64,000 bases of DNA from Cordylochernes scorpioides (GCA_030710605.1 CP092870.1:57063532-57127531); one strand, 5' to 3'; shown: positions 1 to 10,984, counted from the first letter of the stretch. Notes: generated by a model from the letters alone, not told the origin. Numbers and translations are program-made.

Positions 1-867
1 ATCATTATCGAGATTAGATGAATCCTCCACAGCTGAGACCTCCAGGAGAAAACCAATTTCTTCATCAAGTTCAGAAACAGCTTTGACTTCCGCAGTCTTC
101 GCCTGCTTATCTGGGCAGCAATTTGCAAAATGGCCAGTTTTTGAACACAGGTTACATTTTTGTCCTTCAGCACGGCAAGCCTGTCCTTCCCTGTGGGTGA
201 AACCTCCGCATTTTGGACATCGTGATCTTGTTTTGGCTGACTTATCCTTCTTCCTCGAAGGCTGCTGTTGTTGTTTCGGTGATTGTTTCTTCGAGTTGAA
301 CTTCACCTGATTGACCTTTTGGCTTGTTGAGGGACGCTGCAGGTCGACTTGCTGCTGTCGAACGGCTTCCTGCTGTCGAACCATTTTCACCGCCTTTTCC
401 AAAGTCAGTTCGCTGTCCAACTGCATTCTTTCAGATAAAGCTTTGTCCCTCACTCCAACCACTATTCGGTCACGGATCAACTGCTCATGAAGACCCTCAA
501 ATTCGCAACTATCAGCCAATTTGTACAATGAAGTGATGAATTCGTCCACTGGCTCCCGATCCTCTTGGATTCTTGAATTAAATTTCGCACGTTCGTAGAT
601 AATATTCTTCCTGACACAGAAGTGGCTGTCGAACGCCTTGAGGACGGAATCAATTTTCGTTGCCTCTTCCTCCTTTTCGAACTTGAAGGTCCTGAATATA
701 TCATCCGCGCGGTCACCCATCAAGTACATGAACAAATCGATCTTGTCCGCCTCCTCTTTCTTCTTCATTCCACTGGCCACGAGGTATCGTTCGAATCTCT
801 TCCTCCATTTGGGCCATTCGTTGGGAGTCGAGAAGTCGAAAGTTTCTGGAGGTTGAATCTGAGCCAT
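1..867 (-). CDS. Gag of a Ty3/Gypsy-type LTR retrotransposon, partial
   Basis: Reading from an ATG at 867 down to base 1, the frame is open for 289 codons and runs off the window, so the C-terminus and pol are missing. Gag packages element RNA into cytoplasmic particles. The N-terminal 200 residues are the helical Gag core seen in Mag/K02A2.6-like Gypsy elements (MGDRADDIF motif). A Gln/Lys-rich basic linker follows, then two cysteine clusters near plus-strand positions 95-215: a variant C-x2-C knuckle, and a classical C-x2-C-x4-H-x4-C knuckle (CNLCSKTGHFANCC). The start is supported by its position just inside the leader after the primer-binding site. Its codons are much less AT-biased than the flanking DNA. 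Assignment to Gypsy is firm; the clade is a judgement from memory of family sequence. Confidence 0.85.
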   Translation of the reverse strand, partial: MAQIQPPETFDFSTPNEWPKWRKRFERYLVASGMKKKEEADKIDLFMYLMGDRADDIFRTFKFEKEEEATKIDSVLKAFDSHFCVRKNIIYERAKFNSRIQEDREPVDEFITSLYKLADSCEFEGLHEQLIRDRIVVGVRDKALSERMQLDSELTLEKAVKMVRQQEAVRQQQVDLQRPSTSQKVNQVKFNSKKQSPKQQQQPSRKKDKSAKTRSRCPKCGGFTHREGQACRAEGQKCNLCSKTGHFANCCPDKQAKTAEVKAVSELDEEIGFLLEVSAVEDSSNLDND

Positions 868-930
868 GTTGAATTATCTTCCAAGGTACGCAAAAATCGA
901 TATTTTGCAATATACGGGTTCGTATTTTAT

Positions 931-949
931 CCAGTTATCGCTGCCACCA
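931..949 (-). other. Primer-binding site of the left Gypsy element
   Basis: On the minus strand TGGTGGCAGCG follows directly after a CA-ending LTR candidate and precedes the gag ATG by about 65 bases. A TGG start fits a tRNA 3' CCA primer. The primer tRNA was not identified. Confidence 0.5.
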
Positions 950-1072
950 TGTTTTAATGTCCGTCCATACAGAGAGCAAACAACAACTGACTCACCCGTG
1001 CAGCCGAGGTCACGCTCCGCTGCGTCACGTGGGGAAACATAGGCAGATGTTTTCTTGCATGTTCTCAGCACA
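950..1072 (-). repeat. Probable 5' LTR of the left Gypsy element
   Basis: On the minus strand the segment begins TGTGCTGAG and ends AAAACA immediately before the primer-binding site, giving a TG...CA unit of about 123 bp. The 3' end is well placed. The 5' end is a guess because the partner LTR lies outside the window. Confidence 0.45.
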
Positions 1073-2040
1073 ATATTATTTAATAAATAAATGTCTATGA
1101 AATTGATCGCAATATTGCACTAGGTTCTTTACCAGAATTTCTAAAAAAAAAAAAAAAATTCAGGTACTTATATTAAACCAACGGCACAAAATTTATGTTA
1201 CTAATTAGTGAAAAAACTGCCGTCAAAAGTAGAGCCTCATTAAATAAATTTACAACGGTCATAAAAGCCCTAGGACTAAATGAAAAAAAAAAAAGAATAG
1301 GAAATATTCGTATAGTTTGTAGTGAAGTTTAGAGAAGCAGCGAAACAACAGCGAAATTCTGACCAGATCCATCCAAATTATTCTATCACCATCGTGAAAA
1401 ATCTAGTAGTAACTTTACACATCTCTACACTGATCACACATCAGCTTTGGTCCCCAAAATACTTTTACGACTTTGCGCTGGGGTGTGGTTGCCATGGTGA
1501 TGAGGGTGATGGGGGGGACGAGGTTATCTTCCCGCAGCAGAAGTTTTCTTGGAGATCTCGTCTGGTTGGTTATTCTTTTCCTTTTTCCGTTGAGGTTTTG
1601 ATTGTTGGTCTTCTTACATGGAAGCGAATTGTTATTAGAAATAACCATATCATGATGATCGTTTGTAGTTCTGTAGCGGCTCCCAAATATTAATTTTTCA
1701 TATTTTCATTATAAGTTTAATTTGTTTAATAACCATTTAATTCAAATATTAAATTATATTATCTTATATCCTGGAGGCTTTGGTTTCCAATAAAATTCCA
1801 AGCCTCAATAGAAAAATAGAACTACCCCCGCAGTACATAGCTTTTTGTAATAGCATGGACCCCGCATAAGGAATTTTAACCTCAAGTGTTTTCCTGATTT
1901 ATGTATATATTTTATTTATTTTAAACTTATTTTAAACTGAATTTCTCGCTCGCTCTCTAGGTGTGTTGATACGTGCTTGTTCGTGGCAATTCCGCTTTAA
2001 TTTTCAAATCTTACTTAGTTGGGTGTTTTTACCTCTCCGC
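1073..2040. other. AT-rich DNA without recognisable genes
   Basis: Contains poly-A runs near 1143 and 1284. A GC-richer stretch around 1480-1640 carries the ACATGGAAGCGAATTG motif that recurs in the 2.5-2.8 kb repeats. No coding pattern is convincing. Confidence 0.5.
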
Positions 2041-2054
2041 ATATTTTTTCTTGG

Positions 2055-2112
2055 ATTACCTGAAGAAAAGCATTTTGCTTGAAAGCTTGTATTTTTAATA
2101 AAAAGAAACTCA
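2055..2112 (+). ncRNA. Hammerhead-like 3' end of a Penelope-like element
   Basis: A CTGAAGA core (2060-2066; position 7 of the hammerhead is free) is followed by a stem AAGC/GCTT with an ATTTT loop and then GAAA at 2081-2084. The same layout is seen in the PLE at 27.3 kb and in the relic at 49.2 kb, each followed by a TATTAAAA/AAGAAAC-type tail. Helix I is not evident, so it is probably a decayed ribozyme. Confidence 0.4.
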
Positions 2113-2515
2113 CCACGTTATATTTTCGTTTTCTCTTTTAACTTTTAAAACGTGGCTAAAGTATGTCTTATAAATATATAATGCTCATTAAAGATACTTC
2201 ATTAAAATTATATAAATTAACATTAATATCATATTATTCGTTGTCATATTAATATAATAAAATATTTATTCATCATTCTAAATATAAATCATAAATCATA
2301 TAAAATGTAAATATTTATCTATAATATATCAAAAACACATATATCTAACATTTTATAATCTAGAAATGATATTTGACCAAAACAGAAGAAAAAAAGAACA
2401 TCAACATGTAGTATACAACAATACTTCTGATATTTTGTATTAAATAAATGTAATTAAAAGATGATTTTACGATACATAATTTGCTGTCTGACTCCGCCTA
2501 GAATTTCATGCCGCC
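2113..2515. other. AT-rich DNA, nothing recognised
   Basis: Very AT-rich sequence with no supported gene, RNA or terminal repeat. Confidence 0.5.
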
Positions 2516-2519
2516 CACA

Positions 2520-2800
2520 GTTCAATAAACATGGAATTTCCAATCAACTCGAAATCTTCAAAGCGACAATTGATCTTTTTACATGGCAGCGAATTGTTAT
2601 TAGAAATAGCCATATCATGATGATAGTTTGGGATTTAATTAACATGGCTCTTCGAATCAACTTGTAATCTTTAAAGCGAGAATTAATCTTCTTACATGGC
2701 AGCGAATTGTTATTCAAAATAGCCATATCATGATGATCGTTTGGGGCTTAATCAACATGGCTCTTCCAATCAACTCAGAATCTTCAAAGTGACAATTGGA
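2520..2800 (+). repeat. Short tandem repeat, about 120-bp unit
   Basis: Two to three copies of a unit containing ACATGGCAGCGAATTG, CATATCATGATGAT and CTTCAAAGCGACAATT. A diverged single unit lies near 1610-1660. Confidence 0.7.
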
Positions 2801-2884
2801 TGGAATGTGAAAAGCTATGGATCAATCAATGCCAAGACGAATAACAGCTTGCATATTGGTCGCGAGTAGGCTAAATGCTTATTG

Positions 2885-3260
2885 ATTGATTTGCTAAAAA
2901 GCACATGTGCTCGTGGTCAGGAAACACCTGACCCACTTATATATTTTTTCTATTGTCTTTTCATGTGTTAAGCGTATTTACGCAAATTTGGCCTTAAATA
3001 CCGATTTCTTGGTTTCTCAGGAAGCCTCTGGGACCAAAAATATTTTTGGTCGCAGTGGTACAGCCTACTCCACGCTGACGAGCGCCAACAGCGCGAAACG
3101 TGTTCGTGGATGGCTTTTCTTGATTTATCAAGAAATTGGGTTGGCCAAATATCACGGAGCAAGTTAAATAAACGTTTTGTTTATTTTTGCTCCACTAGAT
3201 GGCGCTTTGCCATCAAAAAAGCACATGTACTCGTGGTCAGGAAATGCCTTCTTCATTTTT
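2885..3260 (+). repeat. Fold-back family B element with hammerhead at its centre
   Basis: Flanked by two copies of AAAAGCACATGTGCTCGTGG-like sequence (2896 and 3219) in the same orientation. The interior carries TTGGCCAAAT, AGATGGCGC and CTTGATTTATCAAG modules shared with the palindromes at 6.2, 24.4 and 50.2 kb. A hammerhead core lies in the middle. It is non-coding and looks like a non-autonomous PLE-type or retrozyme-like unit. Confidence 0.6.
3069..3110 (+). ncRNA. Hammerhead ribozyme, type I with minimal helix III
   Basis: All conserved core bases are present. Helix I pairs TCCACG (3069-3074) with CGTGGA (3105-3110). CTGACGA is at 3075-3081. Stem II is GCGC (3082-3085) with GCGC (3091-3094) around a CAACA loop. 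GAA is at 3095-3097. Helix III is only A98-C99 with G102-T103 (3098-3103). U17 is at 3104, the predicted cleavage site. A two-base-pair helix III is typical of PLE and retrozyme hammerheads, which are thought to fold well only as dimers. Activity is inferred, not shown. Confidence 0.65.
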
Positions 3261-3294
3261 AATATTTATATATGCAAGATATTCTATAATACAA

Positions 3295-4010
3295 AATGAT
3301 CGTGCAAAATATGAAATGCCTTGAGTTCTCAAGCTAGATGCAATGATGACAAAAGAACTGATCCTTATGAGTAAATGTAGAAGAAATTCCAAATTTCAAA
3401 AGCAATGAACAAAGGCAATCTACAAGACAAAATGACCGTCGAAAGATGAAATGCCTTGAGTTCTCAAGCTAGATGCGATCATCACAAAATAAGAACTTAT
3501 CCTGATGAGGAAATGTAGAATAAATTCCAAATTTTCAAAGACATCAAATAAATATAAGACAATCTACAAGACAAAATGACCGTCAAAAGATGAAATGCCT
3601 TTAGTTCTTAAGCTAGATGCGATGATGAAAGAATAAGAACTGATCCTTATAAGGAAATGTAGAGGAAATTCCAATTTTTTTAAAGACAATGAACAAATAC
3701 AAGACACTATATATACAAGACAAAATTACCGTGCAAAAGATGAAATGCCTTGAGTTCTTAAGTTATATGTGACGATGACAATGAAAACTCTCCAATATGA
3801 GGAAATGCAAAAGAAATTTCACATTTTCAAAGGCAATGAACGAATTCAAGACAATATACAAGACCAAATGACCGTGCAAAAGATGAAATGCCATAAGTTC
3901 TCAAGCTATTTGTGATGATGACAGAATGAAAACTCGCCAATATGAAGGAATGTAGAAATTATAATTTCAAAGGCAAAGAAGTCGATGTATTACAAGCTGT
4001 ATCGTCTCAA
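3295..4010 (+). repeat. Tandem repeat, about 140-bp unit, five copies
   Basis: The phrase GAAATGCC(T)TGAGTTCTCAAGCT recurs at roughly 3311, 3448, 3593, 3746 and 3884. Linked motifs are ATGAGGAAATGTAGAA and AAGACAAAATGACCG. Units vary from 137 to 153 bp. Non-coding. Confidence 0.85.
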
Positions 4011-4884
4011 ATTCATTACAGACAATATACAATGTTGTATATTTATATCAATATGTAAATACTGAAGATAATTATCACAGATTTATCTTTTTTTTTTTTG
4101 TAAATATATTTATGATTATCTTTCTAACCAAGAAGGATCAGGTTTCTAATATATCTTTTTTTTTTTTTTTTTGTAAAATATGTTTATAACCGCTCCTGTT
4201 TAAAAATGTAAATCGACGCAATTATCTCTAGTCGGAATATCGCGTTTTCTGTGTTGTAATAAATAAATAGGTCTTAAATTCTTCAATAGGGAATTAAGAG
4301 GTATTTGCAATATTTCGATAACTTTATTCACTAATTCATACATTCATAATAGATTATTCTTTGATTTCAATGTATTAGGGATCGTCTGTTGCATAATCTT
4401 AAGCCATCTTTCAGGCATTTATTCAATACTGCAGCGATACCACTTCTGATCCTTTAAAGCAAAGAATTCCTTCATCTCTATCTTAAAACTCATTCTGAAC
4501 ATTGAAATGCTGCAAACGATCGAAATTTGAAAATTTACCAGAATGAGTAATTCACTACGTGTGCTTCAGAATGAGGTATCAAAGTGAAAATTTCAGCATT
4601 CTGGTGATAAGTTTCTATAAAAATATTTATTTTATTCAACTTTTTGTGTTCTATTGGCGATTTTTAATGTAAATGTTTTCTCCTATAGAAGGGCTTGCAT
4701 TTATGAAAGCTAGAGATTCATGAATTAAAATATTTTAAAAGAAACTTATATTCTGAAGTCTGAAATTTTCATCTTGATATTGAAATGTAGGATTATATTT
4801 TATTGTACTAGAATGAGATATCATCTTCTAAGGTATCAGTTTGAAGAATCAAATCAGGTGACTTCTAAAAGCGTTACCTCTAAA
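4011..4884. other. AT-rich DNA, nothing recognised
   Basis: Poly-T runs near 4088 and 4155. No coding or RNA feature is supported. Confidence 0.5.
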
Positions 4885-5394
4885 TACACCTATCCCCCGA
4901 TTTACACGGTAGATACGTTTCTGAGAAAAACGTGTAAATCGGAGGATAGGTGTACACAGAAATAAAAATAAAATGCATTGACAGATTAAAATATGTAGTC
5001 AGCACATAAGCTCGGGATTCCTCGTGAGATGTTGTTGGAGAGTAACTTCGCACATCAGCTGTTGCCTAGCAACGACACCATCCTACCAGACATCACGTGA
5101 CCTGGCGCCACACTGTCCATACCTGTAGTTTTAAGTTTTGGTTTTCTTCCTGCTACTGCGTTTGCCTTTTGTGACTCTTTTTGTTCCTTGTCATCTTAAT
5201 ATAATATTATTGTTAATTAAACAATACTTTTGAGATCCAGCCTTTGATTCTCTTACAGATGTGTACACAGCGCATGTATTCAATCACAGTAGCATTTAGT
5301 ATAGTGCGATAAAAACAAAAAAAACTGATTTGGAAAGCCGTGTAAAAGCGAAAACGTGTAAAACAAGTACCATGTAAATCGGGGGATAGGTGTA
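4885..5394. mobile_element. MITE with about 22-bp terminal inverted repeats
   Basis: Starts TACACCTATCCCCCGATT at 4885 and ends with its reverse complement at 5394, consistent with a TA target duplication. An extra inverted terminus at 4933-4954 turns the first 70 bp into a hairpin. Subterminal CGTGTAAA motifs repeat near the right end. No transposase is present, so it is non-autonomous; the superfamily is uncertain. Confidence 0.65.
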
Positions 5395-5542
5395 TTGTTA
5401 AACCTTTGGTTCTCAACCTCTATAAAATCTAACCAGAATCCACGAAGAAAATTTATTCCTAAAAGATCATGAAATTTTTTTCGAGCAATTTATAATATAT
5501 AATACAAATATATGCATAATATATTGTAACAAAGTATTTATT

Positions 5543-5963
5543 GTAAAACGACATTTGAAAAATATCCCGCATGTGTTTCTTTTCAACGAAAAAAGTCAAA
5601 ATTTATTTCAAGGAGAAATAACGATTATTTCTAACCCTTGGGATGAGGTATGAAAGGATGAATTGTGAAGACTAATGATAAACAGAAAAATAAAAGTGTC
5701 CAGGGATGGGAATCGAACCCACAGTGTTCCGCTTACCGAGCAGATGCCATGTTCACTAGGCTACCCTGGACATACTTTTCCGTACGTAAATAATATACAT
5801 AAAGTAATTTATAATACAATATGATATGGCTTGTGATTGTAAAACGACGTTAGATATAATCGTTATTTCTCCTTGAAATAAATTTCGATTTTTCGTTGAA
5901 AAGAAACACATGCGGGATAGTTTTTCAAATGTCGTTTTACAATCACGAGCCGCATTATATTAT
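5543..5963. mobile_element. SINE-1 head-to-head inverted pair
   Basis: A 421-bp insertion flanked by AAAGTATTTATT (5531-5542 and 5964-5975). The left arm is a minus-strand SINE whose tRNA-like head lies at 5697-5772. The right arm repeats the SINE body in plus orientation. The left arm begins exactly at GTAAAACGAC. The right arm runs on past the matching GTCGTTTTAC for 23 bp (5941-5963). SINE-1 cannot code for protein and must use enzymes of another element. Confidence 0.75.
5697..5772 (-). tRNA. tRNA-like head of SINE-1 (not a functional tRNA)
   Basis: On the minus strand the segment folds as a cloverleaf: acceptor TCCAGGG/CCCTGGA, D-stem GCC/GGC, T-arm around GGTTCGATTCC (a Pol III B box) and an anticodon arm whose 7-base loop reads approximately CC-GGT-AA in the consensus. 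Base 33 is C instead of the near-universal T, and related heads continue into a common SINE body. It is best read as a tRNA-derived internal promoter. Confidence 0.65.
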
Positions 5964-6149
5964 AAAGTATTTATTATTTTATCAACAGAGTATCTTTTTT
6001 ATGTTTATATTTTGCTATTCTGTACACTTCCCTCTTTGCTTATCTTTTGTTTATCATTCTTAGTTTGTTCTTGTCTTAAATAAATTGCTGTGTCATCTCA
6101 AAGTTGGTCTTCCCTAATTTTCCACGTGGCAATATAATCCAAAATATCA

Positions 6150-6670
6150 AAAAGTGAAATTTTACTGAGATCAGGTTGATAAATAAAGAAAAAGGCATCT
6201 TCTGTCGTGCAAATAAAATTTACTGATAGCTTGCGCCATTTTTCTGAACAAATATCAAATAATCATTGATTTTCAATTATTCCAGAATTGACCAAATACC
6301 CTTTCTTGATTAATCATGGAAAGCTAACCTCCTGTGTGTTTCAGGCTGTTTACTCTTGTCAGCGTCAGCACCAAAAATCTTGTCTTTGATTCTTCTTGAA
6401 AAAAAAAAGCTTGAAATAAATATTTAAGGCCGTGTTTTCATATAGTTTAGCGTTCTTACACCCTTACGGTCTTAAATGATCATTTCTTGATTATTCAAGA
6501 AGCTTCAAAGACCTGCTTTTTGGTCATTGAGGTAGAGCTTGCATAAGTGGTTATCCTTTCTTGATTAATCAATAAAAAATGGTAATTTGGCCAATTCTGG
6601 AATAATTAAAATCGACGAATAGTTGATATATATTCCGACAGATGGCGTAAGCCATAGCATCTATTAGTTT
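6150..6670. repeat. Fold-back family B inverted pair
   Basis: The left arm (from AAAAAGGCATCTTCTGTC) and the right arm (to AGATGGCGTAAGCC) are inverted copies sharing ATTCCAGAATTG and CTTGATTAATCA. A decayed minus-strand hammerhead (CTGACAA...GAAACAC) lies near 6335-6372. Confidence 0.65.
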
Positions 6671-6674
6671 CATG

Positions 6675-7690
6675 ATCAGAGAGAAGATCCGTTTTTCTTC
6701 TAATATGAAGTTTGTTTTCAAGACAAGCTACCTGGAATTCTGTCGTTATCTGAGAAGAATCTGGAATAAAAAAAACTGAACAAAAAATAGATATTCAGAA
6801 TATTTATTACATAGAATCAAGTGGTATCATTAAAGAAAACAATCAATCTCAAATAATTTCACTTATTGAGAAGAAATCAAAGAAATTTGCTGTTCGAGTT
6901 GATATAGAAGCACGCTGGAGACTCTGTGAAGTCGAGAGACATCCTTCCAGCCAGCTGGGATGACAGACCACGCCTTCGGTAAACATACAAGCGTGGCCAG
7001 AAAATAATACGGATGGCCACCGCTGCGTGTCGTGGCATATCGGCGGAAGTCAATCAGAACCCAATGGACATTCAAGGGTGTTGTCCTTTTTGTCTTCCTT
7101 TATCGACTTCCTATAAATATGTAGCTAATAAATATAATACTAATAACTTTGAAATACTTTTCTGAGCCATCGCTAGACTCAATAAATCGAAACACCACAA
7201 CTCCATGCACTATAAGACAATGTACAGGATAACAAATCTCACTTACATACCAATAGGCTGATGTTCCATTGTCGAGTATAATCAGATAATTGATGACTCT
7301 GCACTAATTGGGCTAATTTATTCCAGATCAATCTTGATTAGCAAAGCCCTAGCGACAACCAGTACCTTGTAGGAAGCTCGTTATACCCCTCGAGGACATG
7401 TCTCACACGAATTTACAGTACTTCAACACCATCCTGGTACTTGCCATCGACTATGTTGTGAGAATCTGCTAGCACACACGTATCAGAATGTCAAGTTTTT
7501 TTATATATGAAGAGAAAAAGTTGTATGTTCGTTGGTCCTATATATATTTTATCATTGTCGATCGATCTGTATAGTCTTTTTGAACTCAACTATTTACATA
7601 TTAATGATGATAGAATGAATAATCAGTGATAATGCTACTCTGCTTATTTACATAATTATATCAAGAATATTTATATTAACTTTATGAATA
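6675..7690. other. Unassigned DNA with a GC-richer segment
   Basis: Mostly AT-rich. The stretch 6890-7085 is noticeably GC-richer and open on the minus strand for 70 codons, but nothing in the translation is recognisable and there is no supporting splice context. It could be a host-gene or element relic. Confidence 0.4.
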
Positions 7691-7699
7691 CATAACACA

Positions 7700-8950
7700 G
7701 AATCTTTCCAACGGCAAAATACCTTTATAAGGTATTATTTGGGTATTACCTAGAGGGACGTAGAGATCCATTATCCACAATGATTAACATGGTTTGTACC
7801 ATAACTACAGAATAACAAGTTTAGGAAGCTATACTATGTTATATCCTATATACATCAAAATTAGAACACAAAAAACCCAGAAAGACGTAGAGAAAGCATG
7901 GTCACTATGATTAACATGGCTTGTACCATGTATAAATGTGAAGATAAGTAGCAACAGAACCTTAGAACAAGTTTTGGAAGCCTATACGACCAGCTATACT
8001 ATGCCATATTCTATATACATCAAAATTAGAACAACAAACACCCAAGTAAACGTAGAGAAAGCATGACTACCATGGTTAACATGGCTTGTAACATGTGCAC
8101 AAGAAAAGATGAATAACAAAAGAACCTTAAAACAAGTTTTGGAAGCTTATACAACAAATTGTGCTATGCCATATCCTATATACATCAAGATTAAAACAAC
8201 AAATATCCAGGTTAACGTAGAGAATGACTGTTCACCATGATTAACATGGTTTGTACCATGTGTACAAGGGGAGTTGACTAAAAACAAAACGTTAGAACAA
8301 CTTAGGGTGCCTATAAGACCCCTTGCTATACCATATCCTATTTATATATCAAAATAAGAACTTCAAATAGGCCGGGAAATGTAGAAAACCAATGGCTACC
8401 ATCATTAACATGGTTTTTACCATGTGTACAAGAAAATGTGAATAACAACAAAACGGTAGAACAAGCTAGGGTGCCTATACGACGAGCTATGCCATTCTAT
8501 ATACACAGTTACGAGCGTCATGCGTTCTTAATTCTTCATTTTTCATCTCTGTCACCATTTGCTTTTTTTTTTTTGGAATGGCGCTCTCCTATTGGTTGGC
8601 TACGATCACGCCACCTTTGCCCCCCATCATGCCCCCCCCCCCACTCGCTTTTTCGTTTTTGTAACTATTGTGTTGGAGCGGGTCGCTCTTTAAATAAATG
8701 TATATATTAGTTAATAACTAAATGGAATCCTCTCTTTCTTTTTCCCAGTAAGAGACGCCTACGGAAACCAACAGTACATAGACAGATAAAGCGCATAGGC
8801 TATAGTTATTAACTAACATATGCATTTATTTAAGGCGCCAATTTATAATTGCAACAAATAGTATTTGAATCAAAACATTCAATCGGGTAAAACACGGGCG
8901 TTGCCCGGGTCATTCGGCTAGTATCCTATATACATCAATATTGGAACAAC
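7700..8950 (+). repeat. Tandem repeat, 125-165-bp unit, split by a Helitron
   Basis: AACATGG(C/T)TTGTACCATG recurs near 7790, 7915, 8079, 8243 and 8407, with CCATATCCTATATACATCA between units. The final unit is interrupted at 8494/8922 by the Helitron and resumes as TATCCTATATAC. Confidence 0.85.
8495..8921 (+). mobile_element. Non-autonomous Helitron, copy 1
   Basis: The 427-bp element starts TTCTATATAC and ends with a CGGGCGTTGCCCG hairpin 10 bases before a terminal CTAG. The host reads ...CTATGCCA|TATCCTAT..., identical to intact neighbouring tandem units, so the insertion is between A and T without target duplication. These are Helitron hallmarks. It has no Rep/Hel coding. It contains a poly-C tract near 8631 and inverted ATTAGTTAATAAC arms. 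Confidence 0.85.
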
Positions 8951-8989
8951 AAATAGCCAAGCAGACGAAGAGAAAGTCAATAGTCGTCA

Positions 8990-9394
8990 CGTCAAGTTAG
9001 GTTTCGACAAAACTTTCAATAACGGTCAAAATGGCCCAACACACGCCCGTCAAATATCCAGTTTAGGCTTAACATTGACACTGGTCGTTTTGACAATTGA
9101 AATTTAAAGTTTTTAACTTCCAAATAAATATAATAATAGTTTTTTTATATTCTAATTCATTATCAAAAACATATATTTATTTTAGAAATATAAGAAGATG
9201 AATATAGGATATTAAAAATTAAAATTATATATATACAATATAGCAGTAAGAGGATTTTGAACAAGTTTCTTTATTAATGTAAAATAGTGAGCTATCAATA
9301 GTTAGCTCTAATTTACAGGCCATATGTTTCGCTAATAATTATAAAATAAAAAGGAAAAAACGAATTTGCTTATAAAAATATACTCATAGAATAA
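8990..9394. other. AT-rich DNA, nothing recognised
   Basis: No coding, RNA or repeat feature is supported here. Confidence 0.5.
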
Positions 9395-10800
9395 ACTTAA
9401 GGAAGTGGAAAGTCTTTGGATGTCGCCGGTGGTCTGCATTTTTGAAGGAGACAAAGGCAATTTTGTTCACACTTGGTTATCTCGTGTTTTTTCAATAAAG
9501 GTCACTGTAATATCTTTCAGAGTTATTGTCTCAATCCCGATATACATGCTAAAAGGTACAACTTCCTTAAGTTTTGTCCATGAGTGTATACACACTTGGT
9601 TATCTCGTGTGTCTTCAATAAAGGTCACTGTAATATCTTTCAAAATTATTGTCTGAATCCCGATATACATGCTAAAAGGTACAACTTCCTTAAGGTTTGT
9701 CCATGAGTGTATACACACTTGGTTATCTCGTGTGTCTTCAATAAAGGTCACTGTAATATCTTTCAAAATTATTGTCTGAATCCCGATATACATGCTAAAA
9801 GGTACAACTTCCTTAAGTTTTGTCCATGCGTGTATACACACACTTGGTTATCTCGTGTGTCTTCAATAAAGGTCACTGTAATATATTTCAGAGTTATTGT
9901 CTGAATCGCGATAAAATGCTATAGGGTACAACTTCCTTAAGTTTTGTCCATGAGTGTATACACACTTGGTTATCTCGTGTTTCTTCAATAAAGGTCACTG
10001 TAATATCTTTCAGAGTTATTGTCTGAATCGCGATATACATGCTAAAAGGTACAACTTCCTTAAGTTTTGTCCATGAGTGTATACACACACTTGGTTATCT
10101 CGTGTATCTTCAATAAAGGCCACTGTAATATCTTTCAGAGTTATTATCTGAATCCTGATATACATGCTAAATAGTACAACTTCCTTAAGTTTTGTCCATG
10201 CGTGTATACACACACTTGGTTATCTCGTGTGTCTTCAATAAAAGTCACTGTAATATATTTCAGAGTTATTGTCTGAATCGCGATATAATGCTAAAGGGTA
10301 CAACTTCCTTAAGTTTTGTCCATGAGTGTATACACACTTGGTTATCTCGTGTTTCTTCAATAAAGGTCACTGTAATATCTTTCAGAGTTATTGTCTGAAT
10401 CGCGATATACATGCTAAAAGGTACAACTTCCTTAAGTTTTGTCCATGAGTGTATACACACTTGGTTATCTCGTGTTTCTTCAATAAAGGTCACTGTAATA
10501 TCTTTCAGAGTTATTGTCTGAATCCTGATATACATGCTAAATAGTACAACATCCTTAAGTTTTGTCCATGCGTGTATACACACACTTGGTTATCTCGTGT
10601 ATCTTCAATAAAGGTCACTGTAATATATTTCAGAGTTATTGTCTGAATCCCGATATACATGCTAAAAGGTACAACTTCCTTAAGTTTTGTCCATGAGTGT
10701 ATACACACTTGATTATCTCGTGTGTCTTCAATAAAGATTACTGTAATATCTTTCAGAGTTATTGTCTGAATCCCCCGATATATACATTCTAAGTATGTTG
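9395..10800 (+). repeat. Satellite S1 array, about 122-bp units
   Basis: About eleven units, each holding CTTCAATAAAGGTCACTG, AGAGTTATTGTCTGAATC, GATATACATGCTAAAAGG and CTTAAGTTTTGTCCATGA. The left end has a unique module (9395-9470) with GTCGCCGG and GGAGACAAAGG that recurs at other S1 array ends (11.76, 33.72 and 53.6 kb). S1 is therefore a defined element with an internal variable tandem region. Long open frames in both strands are by-products of the repeat. Confidence 0.9.
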
Positions 10801-10984
10801 TTGATAAACATTCATATGTTATAATAGTAACAACGATGAATCTCATAGAGATGACTGGTGTAAGTTCTTCGATAATTGGTTTTCACGGATGAAATCTTGC
10901 ATAGGTGCTGAGGGTTAATACATTGAGAGAATCTGAAAATTTGAAAGTTGCAACTTCAATAAAAATAAGTGATTGCAAAAACCT

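Larger units (their letters stand above)
5525..6131 (+). repeat. Solo LTR interrupted by a SINE pair
   Basis: A TGTAACA...CACGTGGCA unit is flanked by ATAT at 5521-5524 and 6132-6135, a 4-bp target duplication as expected for Gypsy. The LTR is split at 5542/5964 by an inverted SINE pair. An uninterrupted relative at 25,394-25,569 shows the empty site. Confidence 0.75.

Noticed and set aside
5697..5772. A functional tRNA-Thr gene
   Set aside because: C at base 33, several near-identical heads all fused to the same body, and location in inverted pairs mark it as a SINE promoter.
7700..8500. CRISPR-like array of direct repeats
   Set aside because: The repeats are whole diverged tandem units with no short conserved repeat separated by unique spacers, no Cas genes, and eukaryotic context.
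9467..10846. Several 60-124-codon open frames in both strands of S1
   Set aside because: They repeat with the satellite unit, occur on both strands and change frame with unit length; they are shadows of tandem DNA.
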